A stretch of 64,000 bases of DNA from assembly GCF_910592395.1 (NCBI RefSeq), contig NC_088311.1:5024501-5088500 (forward strand), given 5' to 3'. The notes under the pieces were generated by a model. That model saw only the letters and a list, made by a program, of their open reading frames with translations, ran no database searches and was not told where the DNA came from. Shown piece after piece: positions 12,249 through 26,706 of the stretch (positions within the stretch are counted from its first letter, which is position 1; each line of letters starts with the position of its first letter). The position numbers and the translations under genes are program-made. This DNA comes from Lineus longissimus (lineage: Eukaryota; Nemertea; Pilidiophora; Heteronemertea; Lineidae).

Positions 12249-12955
12249 GTAAGAAGTTCTCGCAGGTCCTTTTTTGTTATGTTTTGTTTATTTCAATTTG
12301 GAAAACCAATTTCTTAAGGGTGCAATTCTAAAAAAGAGCAACAAGAAACCAAACAACAAATTAAAGTAACTCTTATATAGGCTCAGATTAGCCAGTTTGA
12401 ATTCCATATCACGCATTTTAGTTTTATTGGTAAACTTCTTTGAGAAAAGTTTTCTGTCAGAGGCATTTTCAATATTATTATGACATTGTTTCTTGAAAAC
12501 ATCGATACTTATTTGAATTTCAGCGATACATTCGAAAGGATTCCAGATTCACATTACCGTGAAATCAAATTATCGAAAGTTAAGAAGAGTGAAAGAAGTC
12601 CCTCAATTTCGTTCACTTTATATGATGTACTTGTATTTACTTGTCCAATAGTTTTAACACTTTTTGCTATTATATCATATTTCTTACAGTATAATCTGCA
12701 CGTCTACTTGCTTCGTGATAAAAGAATTTAGCCTTTTATATTTTCTAAGTGATTTCATGCATCCTCAGTACGGCGGTGCCTGTAGAAAAAATGCATAACT
12801 CACGTTTCTTTTTCATCACCGATTTTATTCACTAACATTTCATTACATTCATTAATTACTAAAAATTACGTCTTGTGTTTGCATATTACCAAAATCAAGT
12901 ATAGACTTGCTAAAATATAATGCAGCATTGAAATATGAGAGAATATTCCTTCCGT

Positions 12956-13180
12956 AGTACTCCTATCATCAATATTTAGATTTTTCTCTTCTAAGCAAAG
13001 TAATACGACATTTCCATAGTCTAGTCATAAGAGACTAATCTAGTCATAACAGATTAACAGATTAATAAATTAAACATATTGTTTCCTCCCAATGAACTTG
13101 TCGTCGTTATACGACAAGAAAATGTCCTCCTGTTGTACTCTTATCATCAATATTTTTAAGTTTTTCTTTTTTCTTTTTTC
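12956..13180 (+). repeat. Local duplication, about 178-bp offset
   Basis: A segment with GTACTC.TATCATCAATATTT followed by a T/C-rich run occurs near 12956 and again near 13134. Related words (TCCATA.TCTA.TCA) follow each copy. The second copy has an expanded TTTTCTT tract. Confidence 0.5.
13097..13118. repeat. 8-bp perfect inverted repeat
   Basis: CTTGTCGT (13097-13104) and ACGACAAG (13111-13118) form a stem with a 6-nt loop. It lies between the two copies of the local duplication. Function is unknown. Confidence 0.7.
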
Positions 13181-16100
13181 TTTTTTTCTATTCTTACTTA
13201 AATGATGATAAATAAATAAAATGAAATCTCCATAATCTAATCACAGCAAAGATATAGTACCAGATGCATACATTATTTATTAGAACAAGCTAGTTTTTCG
13301 GTGATGTTGTTGGCCGACATTCGCCGAGTATGATTTTCTTTCCATCACATGTAGTGGCATGTGCATAATACATATTCACCGTACCTGGTAAATAGGGTGT
13401 TGATTTCAATTCGTTACTCCTTGTGATCTCGTCGTACTTGTAGCAAGCCTTTAAAAGCATGATGATAACACATCGACTAATATGATAACATCAATTTTGA
13501 AAAAAGGGGGTGAGTTTTGAGCTGTAGGGTCAACTTTTTCAAGTAATCATGACGATTTACCCGTAGTGTACGATAATTCTGGTCGGATCGGTGAAGATAA
13601 CTTATTCAAAAGAAAATTTTCGAATATGCATGTCTGTGTTTAAAAATACATGTAGTTTAAGAATCAACTTTTTTAACATGTTTAAAAAAGATGGAACCTC
13701 CGATAAATCTTAGTGTCAGAGCTTTTCAAAATCAAAATCACACATGTCCTGTTTAGAAATATTGTATTTGGAGTAACTGCATTCCATTCCAAGTGATTCC
13801 ACTCACAGTGAGCCCAGCATCCCCTCAGAGTGTCACCTCTTGCTCTTTTCCGTCCTCCCCTGGAGATGCAGCGTCACTCAAGCGTAGTCACCATTTACAC
13901 ACAGTAACTTGCTTCAAAATAAACGGGCTTGTCAAACCAATTTGTGATCACTCAACTAGAAATTGTGACAAAATGGTTTTATGCTCTTTATGACAGCTTA
14001 TTGCCTATTTAACACCCAGGGTGTGAAAGAAGTTGGAGCTTTCATGAATCGAGACGAGATTTCTGAGAGTCTCACTTCCCGTGGCACTGAATGTCAAGGA
14101 GTAATTGTGGTCCATTGATAGGTTCCAATTCGCCGTGCTACGCACAGACGCCCTTTCACCCAAACTATGAACTGAAATTTGAAAGTTGAAGAAAGAAATG
14201 ATATTATGTAATTATACAAGGTATAGTCATAGTGTTATAATTTGAAATGGTATTCCAAGTGGAAAATTAATTTTTTGATAGAAACTCAAAAAGAGAGAAT
14301 TTGCTACGGGGTTGTTATGTAATTTTATCAGGTTACGTATAGCCTAACGAGATAGGCAGTTCCCTTACAATGACTGAAAACAACTTGTGGAGTGGAAAAT
14401 TGAGTTTAAGTTGTAAACTAAGTAAAGGTTATAGGTTTTTAGAGCTAGGCATTCAGTACAAAGTGCATTCGGCCGTAACACTAAAAAGTCATAGTTCTAT
14501 ACGATACGAACCATTGCTATCGCATGATAATGAGATGATATTTATAAACGCACAACATGCCAAAATATCAAAATATGATTGGTTAAATCATCACTAGTTC
14601 AGATAAGCATTGTAATAATATTTTAGCCTGAAAATCAATCTTTTTGATGATTGAACATAATTAGGTCAATAAAACACTTCTTAAAATCTTGTGCGATTAA
14701 ACGAATCGATTTAACTTCCACAGTGTTGTTATAAGTACATTGATAACATCACGGCTGGTAATAAATGTTAAAATGCTTTTAGCTTTAAAACCAATCATTA
14801 GAATCACATTGAATCTATAAGCGCTTCCAAATATCTTTTACATCGATTGAATTATATAATTGAAATTTTCACCTGTAATGTTGTTATAAGTACTGTAATT
14901 AGCGTAATGATCTCTTGCTTTCAACCTAACCGATCATGACGATGACTCCTCATTTTCCGGTCAGATCCGCCACTCATTCCAAGCTAGATAAAGTGAAGGA
15001 AATGCTTTGAGAAATTTTGCCGTGAAGTTTCAAAAAAGAAAAAGTCATAAAACCATATAAAAAGACAAATTTAGATACCGAGACTTTGGTATGCTATTCA
15101 AGGCCATGCTTGTTCCAAGTTTAAAAATCAATCAGATTATTCCTGAATCCTCACCCTCGCCCTTCCTTTCACCTACCGATGAGAGATTGATCTAATTAAT
15201 GGCCAGCAACAACATCTCCATTAGATAAGTAGAGAAGAGCAGTCAAGCATCATCAGCTGAACCATAATTACACCTGCGATGCGGCAATTAGCAAAGATGG
15301 GATAGGGTGTTGGTAACAAGATGGATATAAACGTACATGGAACCGGAACAAATTCGCACAATAGTAATTATATCACCAGATAGTAAGGTACGTACACAAG
15401 ATATTTGCCCTTAAAATAAGAGGTTACAGCTTTAAAATCATCCAAAAATCACTCTGTTTTGTCAGCTGATATGTAAGTCGATTGAACATATAATATAAAA
15501 TTTGCTATATTTACTTTTCAAAATTTAACTTCGTCACAAGCGGGGTAAGAGCGTAACTTAAGTTATCTTGTAAATACCCATATGATAAAGTATGAAGAGA
15601 TAACAATGGCTGAATCAATGATCAACTACAGCTAATATAACAAACCCCTTTGAGTCTCTGAACACTTGACTTACTGTAATATCATTTTCAACCAATTTGA
15701 CAACACGGGTATCAAGTCTGCATCAGCCTTAACTGACCATAACATCTATGTAACATACTGTGTATAACACTGCAATACGCGTGAGTCCTAATTCTAGTTT
15801 GGCTGGAAATGCATACATGATATGTGTATACAAATGATGCGCTTCAAACAGCTGAAATGAAAAACCTTTCAAATCCTTTGTTTGCACTTCTCTGAGTTCG
15901 TTGCAACTCGTAAAAAGTCAATATTATGACACATTGATAAGTTGACCAAATTACGTCTACCAATGCCTAGCATCACACTTGTCCAATTGACATCTTTGGC
16001 CTCGGGGGAAACACAGTGGTGAGGGGGCACACTATTTTTTGGCTTTAGCATTACTGCGAATGCAGCAGTTTTTTCCCTTCTTGATCTTTTCATTGTTGCT

Positions 16101-18340
16101 GCTCATGAATGGGAAATCCATTTCCAATCAAATTTCGACATCCCTGAACCCACTTTTACCTTAAGGAAATAACCCCTCTTTTATGAGTGCTTCAAATTCT
16201 TTACATGTATGTCTTCTACATGTGAAATTAATACTAAGTATGCGACTCTAACCAAAATCGACTCTAATAACCTTAGTAATATCAGCATACACTAAGTGTC
16301 ATCTGTATAACGGAAATCTGTCAAGAAAAGCAAATGAAAATAAAATAAACTGTCAAATTTATCGGAAACCCTTAGCAACACATGTTGAACAATGTGCCAT
16401 TTTACCAAATTAACTCGATTTAAATTCTCGTCGCGTCCGTAGCGAAATTCAAGTCATAAATATAAACATTAAACAAACATCATTTCAATATTTGTTTGAT
16501 TGTTGACATCTGCCATTTTAGCGGTAATGGCCTGTTTTATTTGCATAAATGCCGCCAAAGGATGTTAGAAGCGGAAGGATTGATTGGCGATATTTCCGCT
16601 AAAACAAAAGCTAGAGTATCGCAATTGTGATACCAATTACGGCTATTTCTTCTTTTTCTCATAAATGTCGAACGAAAACTTCGATCGGGGATCGTATAGT
16701 CCAACATCGCGCTTCCCAACCGGTTATTCTATCCCATTAACCTCGAACGGATGTACAACTGCTTTGCGCGTTTTTGTACTTTAGGGAAACCAAAATCAAT
16801 CACTTTTAGCAAATCTTATGGATGAAGTAATGTACATATATATATTTGCTTACTATAGGCCAACTACCTGTCGATTTTTTTATGTAGATAACAGGCTGGT
16901 TTCCCAACACACACGAAGAGCTATGAACAAAAAACGATTAAGTAGATACGTGTATACACTTTATCGACGATGACGACCTTGTTCAACTAGCTTACTTTAT
17001 TCCACTATACTCTCATGATATCATTATAAATTCTTGATGTCTTTCTATTGATTAGGTCAACACATTTAACCAAGAACAATGAGATATTGCTATAATGGCA
17101 CTTCAATTGCGCTGTTTATAGCGATATGACACTCGATGTAATTGATATGACTGAATGTTCAATAAGAGGACTGTAAAGCTTTTCCTTTAAGTTGTACAGG
17201 AAGATACTTCCGAAAACAAAACCAGGAGCCAGAAGCGATTTTTATGTCGATCGCGCACACTCAGAAAGAAATTTTTCATCCTGGTGCCAATTGTGCATTG
17301 ACCTGAAATTAAAAACAAACACAATTGAGTATAGGACTCAACATTTGAGATAAACATAATCTTAGACTAAGATGCAGTCCATTTCTAATAGGTGGGATAC
17401 ATGCAAGGTTTTGCCATCATCAAATTATAACTTGATGACCTCATAGATGCAATCCTCTCACTCTTCTAATCAGCCTCCGCAGTGCATGTGATTCCTCGAG
17501 GGATATATCTAGCAACTCTTTCCCTTCAAACGCTCGTTTTGTTTGAATAAAATATTTGGCGACGAGAACTGCGCCGATGGCAGGTTGGCTTGTAGGAGCA
17601 GCTGTGGGCAAGCTAACAAATTGTGGGAAAGTGTCCACCGACGTGTTTTCAGTTGACGTTTCACACCAGCCCGTATCCTCCGAGCAGGCCGGAAGAATCC
17701 TATAGAAATCGCCCGATGCCTATCTCTGCCTCCTTTAGGATCATCTGGTATTGAATGAGTCTCCGTGTTTTGTATACAGTGTCTATAAACAGTCAAGGAG
17801 CATATAGCACGGATGACAATCAAGTCCTGGTCTTCCTCGCCGGCCAGTCAGCTGTAACACGGACAAAGGATCTTGTCAAAACTGCCAAGATGGGAGCCAG
17901 TGCTTCAGTCAGACTTCTTCAGGATTCTTTATCCAAGACAAACGTAGTAACAAAACTTACAAAGCTATTAATCCTATCAAGATTTTGCTTCATCTTCCTT
18001 ACTCATAATGGCAAACAATGTCTGACGTTTGCAAAGTAGCAATTTCTTTTGAGAGGACCGGCCGCAGCTGGTACGGAGCTTTTTCAAAGCTTACCAGTGT
18101 ATTTAAGATTTAATAGGCTTACTATTCAATTTTGCTACACTATTAAAACTTTGATAAAGACGCTGTCTTCAAACGGGTACGGGATGGATGGACCAACAAT
18201 GACGCACATTCACGTTAGTGTAGGATACAAAATGCTTTCATTCTGTCTCTAGTCTGCATGTGACAGTTGTATTGTCCTCCTGGTGCTTAACGCTTGTCGG
18301 GGCGAATGGCTTTTAGTACAATTACATGGCAGTCAGAATC

Positions 18341-18416
18341 TGGCCGAGTGGCGCACCAGTGCCTCTTATCCGGGGATGAGAAGAGATGAGAACCATTGCT
18401 CTCCTCTTCAAGTCCC
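18341..18416 (+). mobile_element. tRNA-like element (SINE head or tRNA pseudogene)
   Basis: TGGCCGAGTGG (18341-18351) matches the RNA polymerase III A box of type II (Leu/Ser) tRNAs exactly. CTTCAAGTCCC (18406-18416) is close to the B box consensus GGTTCRANTCC. The spacing and intervening stem-like sequence suit a Leu/Ser-type tRNA, but the acceptor stem does not close. A SINE or decayed tRNA copy is more likely than a functional gene. Confidence 0.45.
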
Positions 18417-21400
18417 GACACGGCTAAAGACCCGTCACAACAAAGATTGGATTGGCCGAAGACGGAGTTTACAACAATGTTCTCATTGTCTCTAACGTGT
18501 CGGAGCAAGAGTGCCCTAGTATAGGATGAGTTGGGCCTTTATTTCTGTACATCACTTGTAACAATCGGATCTAACATCCGTCAGAAATCAGACGACTTTA
18601 CAATCCACGGCATGTATCGTATGAATGGAGACAATTCGTCAATGAAATTTGATAGCCCTAACTATCTTACTGCAAAGGGATATGGTGGAAATATTGAAAA
18701 TATCAAAAGCAGTGGCCATAGAAACGCCCGACTGTCATCTCTTAGAGCAACATTACAATTCATAAAAAGTGAAGAATAACTGCACCAACTATCTACGTCT
18801 GGACTATGGATCAAAGCATTCCTTACATGGTGAAGTCATAAGGCGAATACAACGATATTGAAAAATGATATAACAATATCTACTAAGGCATACTGATAAA
18901 GTCGACTTCATGGTAGCTATCGTGGGTGAAAAGCTTCTTTACCAATCCCTGTAAGATAGAGATATTTGTCAATGCTCCGGAAATTAGTACTTCCGAAGAC
19001 TGATGCAAAAAGGAATATTTTTGGTTATTTGTTTTTGATACCACGAAAAAGTAAAAGTACATTGTTGCTGTAATTCTAATGCAATATCAGTAAGCGTCAA
19101 CGGCCGAAATAATCAAACCAGAATAGCCATGAAACGAAAACAATAACAAGGCATATTGAATGTAATATAAATGATAACATTCTCATAACTAATGGTTCAG
19201 CAACTTCTCTGACATTTTACGAATTGCCGCAGTTTGATATCGCGCAAATGATAAATTTCAGCGCCCGGCCAGTGACTGGTGCCGTCGTTAATCCAAACGG
19301 CATCGAAACAAACTCATACGACTCTCCGCAAGTGATTATGACAGAGTCTAATGGTCGTCATGATATACACGCCAAACACAGCAGGATAACCCATAACAAA
19401 TGATAGTGTCAGAGGCATATAACGACTTCCATGAAGTACAATGTATACGCAATTTGAAGAATGACTTTTTCTAGATTGTGCAGCCCAGAGTGTGAAAGTT
19501 TTTCGTAATTATAGCATATCTCAATAAAATGAGATGTTTGTTTCTGATGGGCTATTGTTGGTGTCGTCATTTTGAACGCATGGATGACGGATGGCCAATC
19601 GGAAACATGGGGCGACTTGGAAACAGATATCATAAATATTACATTTTCATCTTGTCTTGAAGTATTGGATGCTGATTGTAAACGATAAATCACTTTTAGG
19701 ATGATTTCTTGGACGGGTTACCTTTTGTAGCTTGTTTTATATTGTAGTAGCGTCAGTGGACGCGCCCGGCATGCTGTCGAAATTGCCATTCAATGGGGGA
19801 GCGGTTGTTGTCACTTTTGTCGCTTTGAGCCAGTTTCAAGTTGACACTCTTGGGTAGACTTATATTAGGAAGAAGAAAAAAAGTAAAAGTATGCAATGCT
19901 ATAGTACAATGTAACTCTAAGTCTCACGTTTATAACAAGTATTTCCAGCGTTATCACACTAAATGCAGAATCTCTCGCAGCATTTACTGCCACCTTTGTA
20001 ATATGCCGAGTACATTAAAATCAGACAAGTAAAAGGTCGAAGTGGCTGTGGTTGCCAACAACTTAACCTGAAAAACTTGCCGGTCGGTTTCTTGCTAAAA
20101 TTCTCGCCTCCTGGTTTCTTTGCACGACTCCAGTACAACAAATGCATTTCAATTTATTTTCATATCGCAAATGTCACAATCTTTGTCTTCGCTATTAATC
20201 ATTTTCTTCTTTTTTCAATTTTGGCAAGTCCAGAACCCAAACCAGCTCTCCTTTTATTCCAACCACAATGGCATTTTCTAAAATGTTTACCCATCGCTGA
20301 GACATGGGTAAAGTCTGTCCTCCCCCGGTTGAGAAAAGCACATAAATGTGTTTGAAATGTGTATTAACTTCAAAAGAACTTTACATTAACAGTTGATTCG
20401 TATTGTTAAACTGACAAGCTATTGGTTGCGGAGTCTCGAACCATTCTTGTCACCTTATTTCGATTGTTCAAATACCTATCCGATTTCACCAGTCCGTTTG
20501 TCACTTAGGGTGGCCATCGGACATCACAGCCAACCCTGCCTTCCGCCGAATCAGCTTCGTGATGACCGCTCGCCTTCCGATGTGGACTGTTTCCTTTATG
20601 TTAGCAAATAGCGTGAGAAATGTCACCATAGAAATGCAACCACTGGAAACAAGATATAAATGTCCGCGGATTCGTGGCGCGGAAATCTCCGCATATTTCA
20701 CCCGCCTCAGTGCGCGTGTCGCTCCTTCGTTTCGGCCGAGTTCGTGATTTATGAGGCACTGCTGAGGCAAATTGACCGTACGTTTACCGCCGATTTGACA
20801 CTGGTGAATATCAACCCAGCCATCCTGCCATGCAGTGAACATTAATTCGATGTCCCCGAAAGCTAATGTTAAAAACATTATCAGATAATCGAAACAATTA
20901 TGGAAAATGACTCGGTTGAGATAAATGCCAATAAAATCTGCCGCCCCTTCCGAACACAATAGAAGGATCATTCAATAAATACGATTTTTATTGATCCGTA
21001 ATTTACACTTTAAATTGCCCATCTCGAGGGAAAAGAATGCTAACCTATTGAAGTGCCATCGTCTTAGGCTTGCACAATGAGAGAAGCAAGAACATCCCTA
21101 TTGCCAATGGTAGTTGTCATATTCACGATCTCGGTTACTTTGTTCTCGGCCACTTCAATAAATTACCAAGCAATAGATATCGCAAGTTTCTCCAATCCGC
21201 AGGAAGTTTCATCATGGTTTCGATTCGGCGTTAGCTACCCTAGAATAAGATCCTCTATGTCGCCTCTCTTCGCTAAATTGGCTGCTGAAAGGGAAAGGTG
21301 GTGAGTGGGGCTGGTTCTGGCATGGCAATTGTCAGCAAAGTAAATAACTTCGGGCCGCGCGGTTAATCCGCCATCTAAGATAGGATAGAGTACTTTATCT

Positions 21401-24400
21401 ATAGATGGTAATTGAATGACTTCGTAACGAGAAGACTTACAAAGAAAGAGATCAAGTAAGAATATCTTGAATTTGCCAGATGATGGCAAAGGCAACTGAT
21501 CTGTTAGGTTATTTGCTGATGGTGCCAGCCTGCTTTGAAAGGGAGAGTCTAACTTTAGAATGGGAAGTAAAGGAACGTGATATTCATAAGCAATATTGTC
21601 AACACAGACGTTGTAATGTTTTGACTTAAAGATCAAATTATAACATTTTTCAGTTTATTACAATACGCACATTAAAACGACTGATGTCTCGCATTCATTC
21701 TCAATTTTAGGTGGGCTTAGGGATGAGTGGGAAAATATTTGAATAATCTTGTCAACTTTTACTCTTTAAACACTCCAGATAATTCTAAGAAGTAAACAAT
21801 GTACAAAATGACGGCACCAGAAGCTGAAGTGTTGTTTAAATTGGGGACGCTGAAAGGAAATTGAAGTCATACATTTGTGTTATTGAGTTCCTTCATACCA
21901 CTAACTGCCCAACCGTCCATTATCAATTAGGCTCATTCTTTTTCATGTCAATGAAAAAATCGTTTTTACTGATTTTTAAATCAGCAACTTTCTCAAAAGG
22001 TGACCATATAGGAACTTCGGAAAGTAGAAACGCTACGAACTAAGACATTTTATAGGCGATGCGAAGTGATGCTGTCAGAACTTAGTGTGACTTTTATATT
22101 TAAGGACACTTCAAGTTTATTTTCAGACCATCCTTGAAGAAGATTATAATATGGCTCATTGCTTGATGTTTTTACTTGAATACAGAGCCACACCTGCACT
22201 GCAGATCCCGCAGCTTTCCGTGGTATACCTTGCTTTAAAATCCGCGGGATCATGTTAAAACATATTGCCTGGGTTAAACTTCACACCGGGCAGGAAGCAA
22301 ACGAAAAGAGACAAATATGTAGTACAGTTTCTCTTTCGGCTTTCATTACTTTTTCTTAGGTACCGCGCATTAGTGGTAAATGCTACAAGATGTTACTCAT
22401 TTGGAACGGAACATCTCAATCTCCGGCCGACCATTCTATAAAAGATTCGAACCTCCTTACTGAAAATAATTTTTTGGACCGAAAATACTCGTCAGTTTTG
22501 AGCGACTTGTGTTTTACTTAATGATAATTTGAAATCCCTCAGATGTAGGAATTCCCAATTTTAGTGGAGGTACTTTCCTTCGTGATGGTGGCATGCGGTG
22601 ATTGCGAAACATGATCCGACAATTTTATCTGTGGAAATGTCAGTTATTGGCATCAAGAAGTTAAACCGCAGTCGTCGAGAGACCGATATAGTTTAGATCC
22701 AGTCCGAGAAAATCCCGGCTAAATTCGAGCGTTTTCAACTACAGCTGCTGTTCATGGTGTCGACATATTCGTCTTCAAAGTCCCATTGCATTCAGCGGTC
22801 TACCATTTTATGACCATGATGAGCAAAATATGAGGCAGTGAGTTCCGAAGGGTTGTTGTGTATCACAGACTATTAACAGCACAGTTAATGTATCGGTTAA
22901 AGCGTTTCGAAAGATTCCAACATCCTTCTGTGTGTTATTACGCCAAGAAATAAATAAATGATCAGTATAAACAAACTAACAGAAAGTTCGAATCAGTAAC
23001 AAATCGTCCCGTATGTAACTTGTTAACGAAGAATATACACTAACCATTCCTTGGGGATCGCGTGGCATGAGCTCAATGCAAATGGTAATGATGAGTATCT
23101 AGTTCGAATGTTTAGCCCACGGGATATTGTCACCATATGACTGATTAGCTTTACCTTAGCTTGGGAGACTTCAAGTTGCTTTCCGGTCTGCTCTTAGTTG
23201 TTGGAACTATTTTGAAACTATGTGAGAACGATACAGGTGTATGTTTCCTATCCTTCGCGCTCTTTATCCTGCGATAAAAAATGAGGCCAAAGAGTGTGGC
23301 AGTTCTCAACTTTCATCTGAAAAGAAGTGGCGGTCTGTATCATTCCCGTACTCAGGGCGACAAACCGGCAGTTTAAAAGAAAGTGTTCACCATCTTAGAT
23401 ATATATTTGTCTAGGATACTCCCGTTGATTATTTTAAAAGCTTTTTATTTGTCTGCAACTGAGGACACACACTGCCTATCATAGTCCCGTAAGACTCTTT
23501 CTTAGAGCCTGGTGTCAGTTTGGGAGGTGACTCTCTCTCCCTCTCTCTCTGCTCCGCTGTCTCATTGGCCGTTGTTCCGGGCTTCTAATTTTAACCCGAC
23601 AGTGCATGGATAGTGTACGTCTTGAGTGTATAAGACCCTGCCTTTAGCTGTTCCTTTGTAAATAGCAAGGTAAAACAGCATCTGTCTTCTACTTTTGAAC
23701 TCAATACCAAGTCATGTGGCGAAAAGTGGACACCCCACTATGTTCCCCACGTAAAAACTACGAATGTAAGTGATGGAGTATTTGATATGCTTGTATCACT
23801 GGTTCCCTATCAGATTAGTCAAACAACAACCATTATCATTAGTTTTCAGCTTTCATTGCATGACTGAAACCACCACCAAGGTTTTCGATGGATAACCCCA
23901 AACTTTCTTCAAGAAAGTGAAAGTGAAGTAATAAACTGGCTACCTGTGGTGGCCTCCATCAAATAACAATTACGAATTAGGAAATCACGTGTCCTCATCG
24001 TGTGCTTCAAAAGCGTGGACTCAGTGTGAACCAATTAGTAAGCCGAAACGAAGCAGTAACGTCAATATTTTCAGTAACCACACTCTGACGTCGAGAAGAG
24101 GATACTTTCCCTTAGAGAGGGCAAACATCCCATTCGTTCGAGTTGTGGGGGTCCCGAGTCAAGCTGGGTAATGCGTTCTGGCAACTGATCTAAAATTGCC
24201 ACACAATGAAAACCAAAATTCACCCTGACATTTGAAAAGCTGTAATGGCTGTGTTTCCGTAACGCCTTTGCCATTAATGTCATTTTACCGAGTCTCTTAC
24301 GGGCCCCCTCCTGGTTAAGTGGTTGATATTTTAACGTGATCTATGATAGGGTGGATTTCAAAGAAACTAAATAATACAATGATTCCTTGCATCATGCTGA

Positions 24401-26167
24401 TTAGGAGGTTGGTAGTCTCTTGATAACAGAAATACTTTTAGAAGTGTCATCTTTAAAGTAGATGGTCTTTCTTTTCGTCAGCGATCAAGATAATCAAACT
24501 TCCATTTTCACGTTCTAAAGTCTTCTCTTATCCTCCTATTTTATTTTCATTTCAAGTGCGAGATAATACTTTGTTGACTCTGTAAATGAGAAAAAGGCAT
24601 GTAGTCTTGGGGATTTTTTAATTGTCAGAGATGGTAGAAGGGTGGTTTTGTCGTGATCTGACGATTCAACACGCCGAAATCCGCTGACTAGGAATGTCGA
24701 AGTTACTTCGAATAAAAGAATAAGAGGCAACATAATTGCTTCTAATAGAAGCCTTAATCATATCCAGAAGCCAAAATTCCTTCGGAAAAGCAACATAATT
24801 TAAATGGAGGCCCGAGACTAATAACAGTTACAACCTTCGGCGGTCTTAAACGATCAGAAAATCATGGTTGGAGAAGCCACCCACATTGGACATCAAACGA
24901 TTTTAATGCAGGCTGAGCTAGGTAGAGAACGGCATCAGACAAGTGAAACAACACTTACCTTACAACGAGTATCAAATATATATTTAATAAATAAATAGTA
25001 GAAGTAACTTTTCGTTTCTTAGATGTGACGTACTGGTAGCGTGGTTGGAACTCTTGAGTAACGTTACTCTTTGCAAAGCGAGTGTATATCTACCGCCTTT
25101 TGCGAATTGTCAAAGAGGGAAATGTAGCGGCCAACAGATCACAGTCACCTCAGTGAAACTTATTGGGATTGGTAATACATTTCAACGTGAAAGGAAAATA
25201 TAAATATGCTCTACAGTAATGCATCATAAATATGCTACTGTATTTTTTTTTCTTGCCGAATTATATCCCACACTGGTAAGGTGAACTCCTGCTAGGTTTT
25301 GTCGATTTCTTATCATCAGCCTTTCTTTGCGAATGAGTGATGTGTTGCGACTTAAACTTAGATTCTTCCACCATATGTTGTAGATCTAGTTTCTGCAGGC
25401 GGATCAGCAACCATGGGGTGGGCTGAAAGTTTGCGTTGGACTAGTTTGGTGCAACAAAGCGTTGTCTATCAGCTTCACTTGGTCATTTCGGATCAATCAG
25501 CAAATCCATTATAGATTCTCCTATAACATTTGTGTACATGTTTCTGCACAACATGTCCTACTCGGACAACTCTCCGTCCGAGACAAGTGGAGATTTTGTC
25601 GCCGGTATGTGTCTTAATATGTAACAGTTTAAAATATCGTGGAATAGCCTCCTGGGGACAGATGACGCTTTTTTACGCTTTGATATCAGGTGAATAGAAG
25701 GTCATATGTATCTATAAAACCATAGTCTTATTCATCACGATAAACTTGACGTAGAGATGGGAACTTTTTCCAGCGGGTATTTTAGACTGCTATACGGGAA
25801 AGTAATAGTCACTCCTTCTCGAAACGTGGGCGAACCAAGCCTAAAAACGGTACGAACACTCAAGTCGTGCAGACTACATGAATCTCTTCGAATTATACGA
25901 AGGAGGAGGTTTAGATCATCGCCATTCCTTCTTCCCAAAAAGACACGTAGAGTGTTTAGTTTCTGAACTTTCCTGAGAAACTGATTGGGGAATATTGGAT
26001 GTCTCTTCTAGGGATTACGGGGAATTTAAGCATTGTGATAAGAATGCAACAAAGCTTACCAGTACATTCCTGAAACAAGTTGGAAAGGAGAAGAGGCAGT
26101 CTGAGGATAGGAGTATTCTCTGTTGCTGCTGCAGCACCCACCTAATGTTTATCATACAGTCATTTAT

Positions 26168-26530
26168 GTTTCGGGTCTGTCTAATTTGAGCATAATCATC
26201 TCTTATGCTTAAAAGTAGAAGATGGCAATGGTTGGGCCATGTGCTCCGAATGCCTGCAAACGCATTGCCAAGGAGAGCACTCACATGGACACCACAGGGG
26301 AGACGGAATAGAGGCAGACCAAGAGAGACCTGGCGGCGTTCCATGGCAAAGGAACTTCAAGAAAAGGGCCTAACGTGGGAGGCAGCCAGACAGCGAGCAG
26401 CCAACAGACTTGAGTGGAGGACCCTGGGGAACGCCCCATGTGCCACCTAGGGCACGTAGGGTCCCAAGAGAGAGATGCTTTAAAGTTCACGCTACATGTA
26501 TAAACCAAACATGGAATTGATCAGCGTAAA
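26168..26530 (+). mobile_element. 5'-truncated non-LTR retrotransposon with flanking duplication
   Basis: An open frame at 26205-26450 encodes the C-terminal tail typical of LINE reverse transcriptase proteins. It has RRWQWLGHVLRM, then TPQGRRNRGRPRETWRR, then a weakly charged end with WRTLGNAPC. Only this last piece of about 80 residues is present, so the copy is dead on arrival. The word CATACAGTCATTTAT (26153-26167) is repeated with one mismatch at 26531-26545, bracketing a 363-bp insert. I read this as the target-site duplication. The fragment lies 176 bp upstream of the DMA exon, within the DMRT intron and on the same strand as the gene. Confidence 0.8.
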
Positions 26531-26706
26531 CATACAGTCAGTTATCCGGTTTAGTTGGCCAGGAACAGAACTAAAGCATGGTCTTCTTCTTTTCAGGTGA
26601 AATGGTTTCGTCATCTCAAAAGTTGCAGATATTATAAAGTCACAGTCCATCTAAATGCAGTTTTAGTGATTGCTTCTCATGAAGTTTATTTCCTTTTATC
26701 TTCCAG

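Larger units (their letters stand above)
12249..26706 (+). other. 14.5 kb intron of the DMRT4/5 gene
   Basis: The donor GTAAGA (12249) and the acceptor TTCCAG (ending 26706) are both good consensus sites, and joining them restores a GAT codon in frame. No other exon of this gene was recognised inside. The intron contains a local duplication (12956-13180), a small hairpin (13097-13118), a tRNA-like element (18341-18416), a CT-rich patch near 23532-23552 and a LINE fragment (26168-26530). Several 90-156 codon open frames occur on both strands (for example 20501-20971 minus and 17509-17823 minus), but none carries a motif I recognise. The size fits an intron that harbours developmental enhancers, which is inference. 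Confidence 0.8.

Noticed and set aside
20501-20971. 156-codon minus-strand frame in the DMRT intron
   Set aside because: It is long for chance but has no family motif, and three overlapping frames on the plus strand share the same GC-richer patch. Composition explains it as well as coding does.
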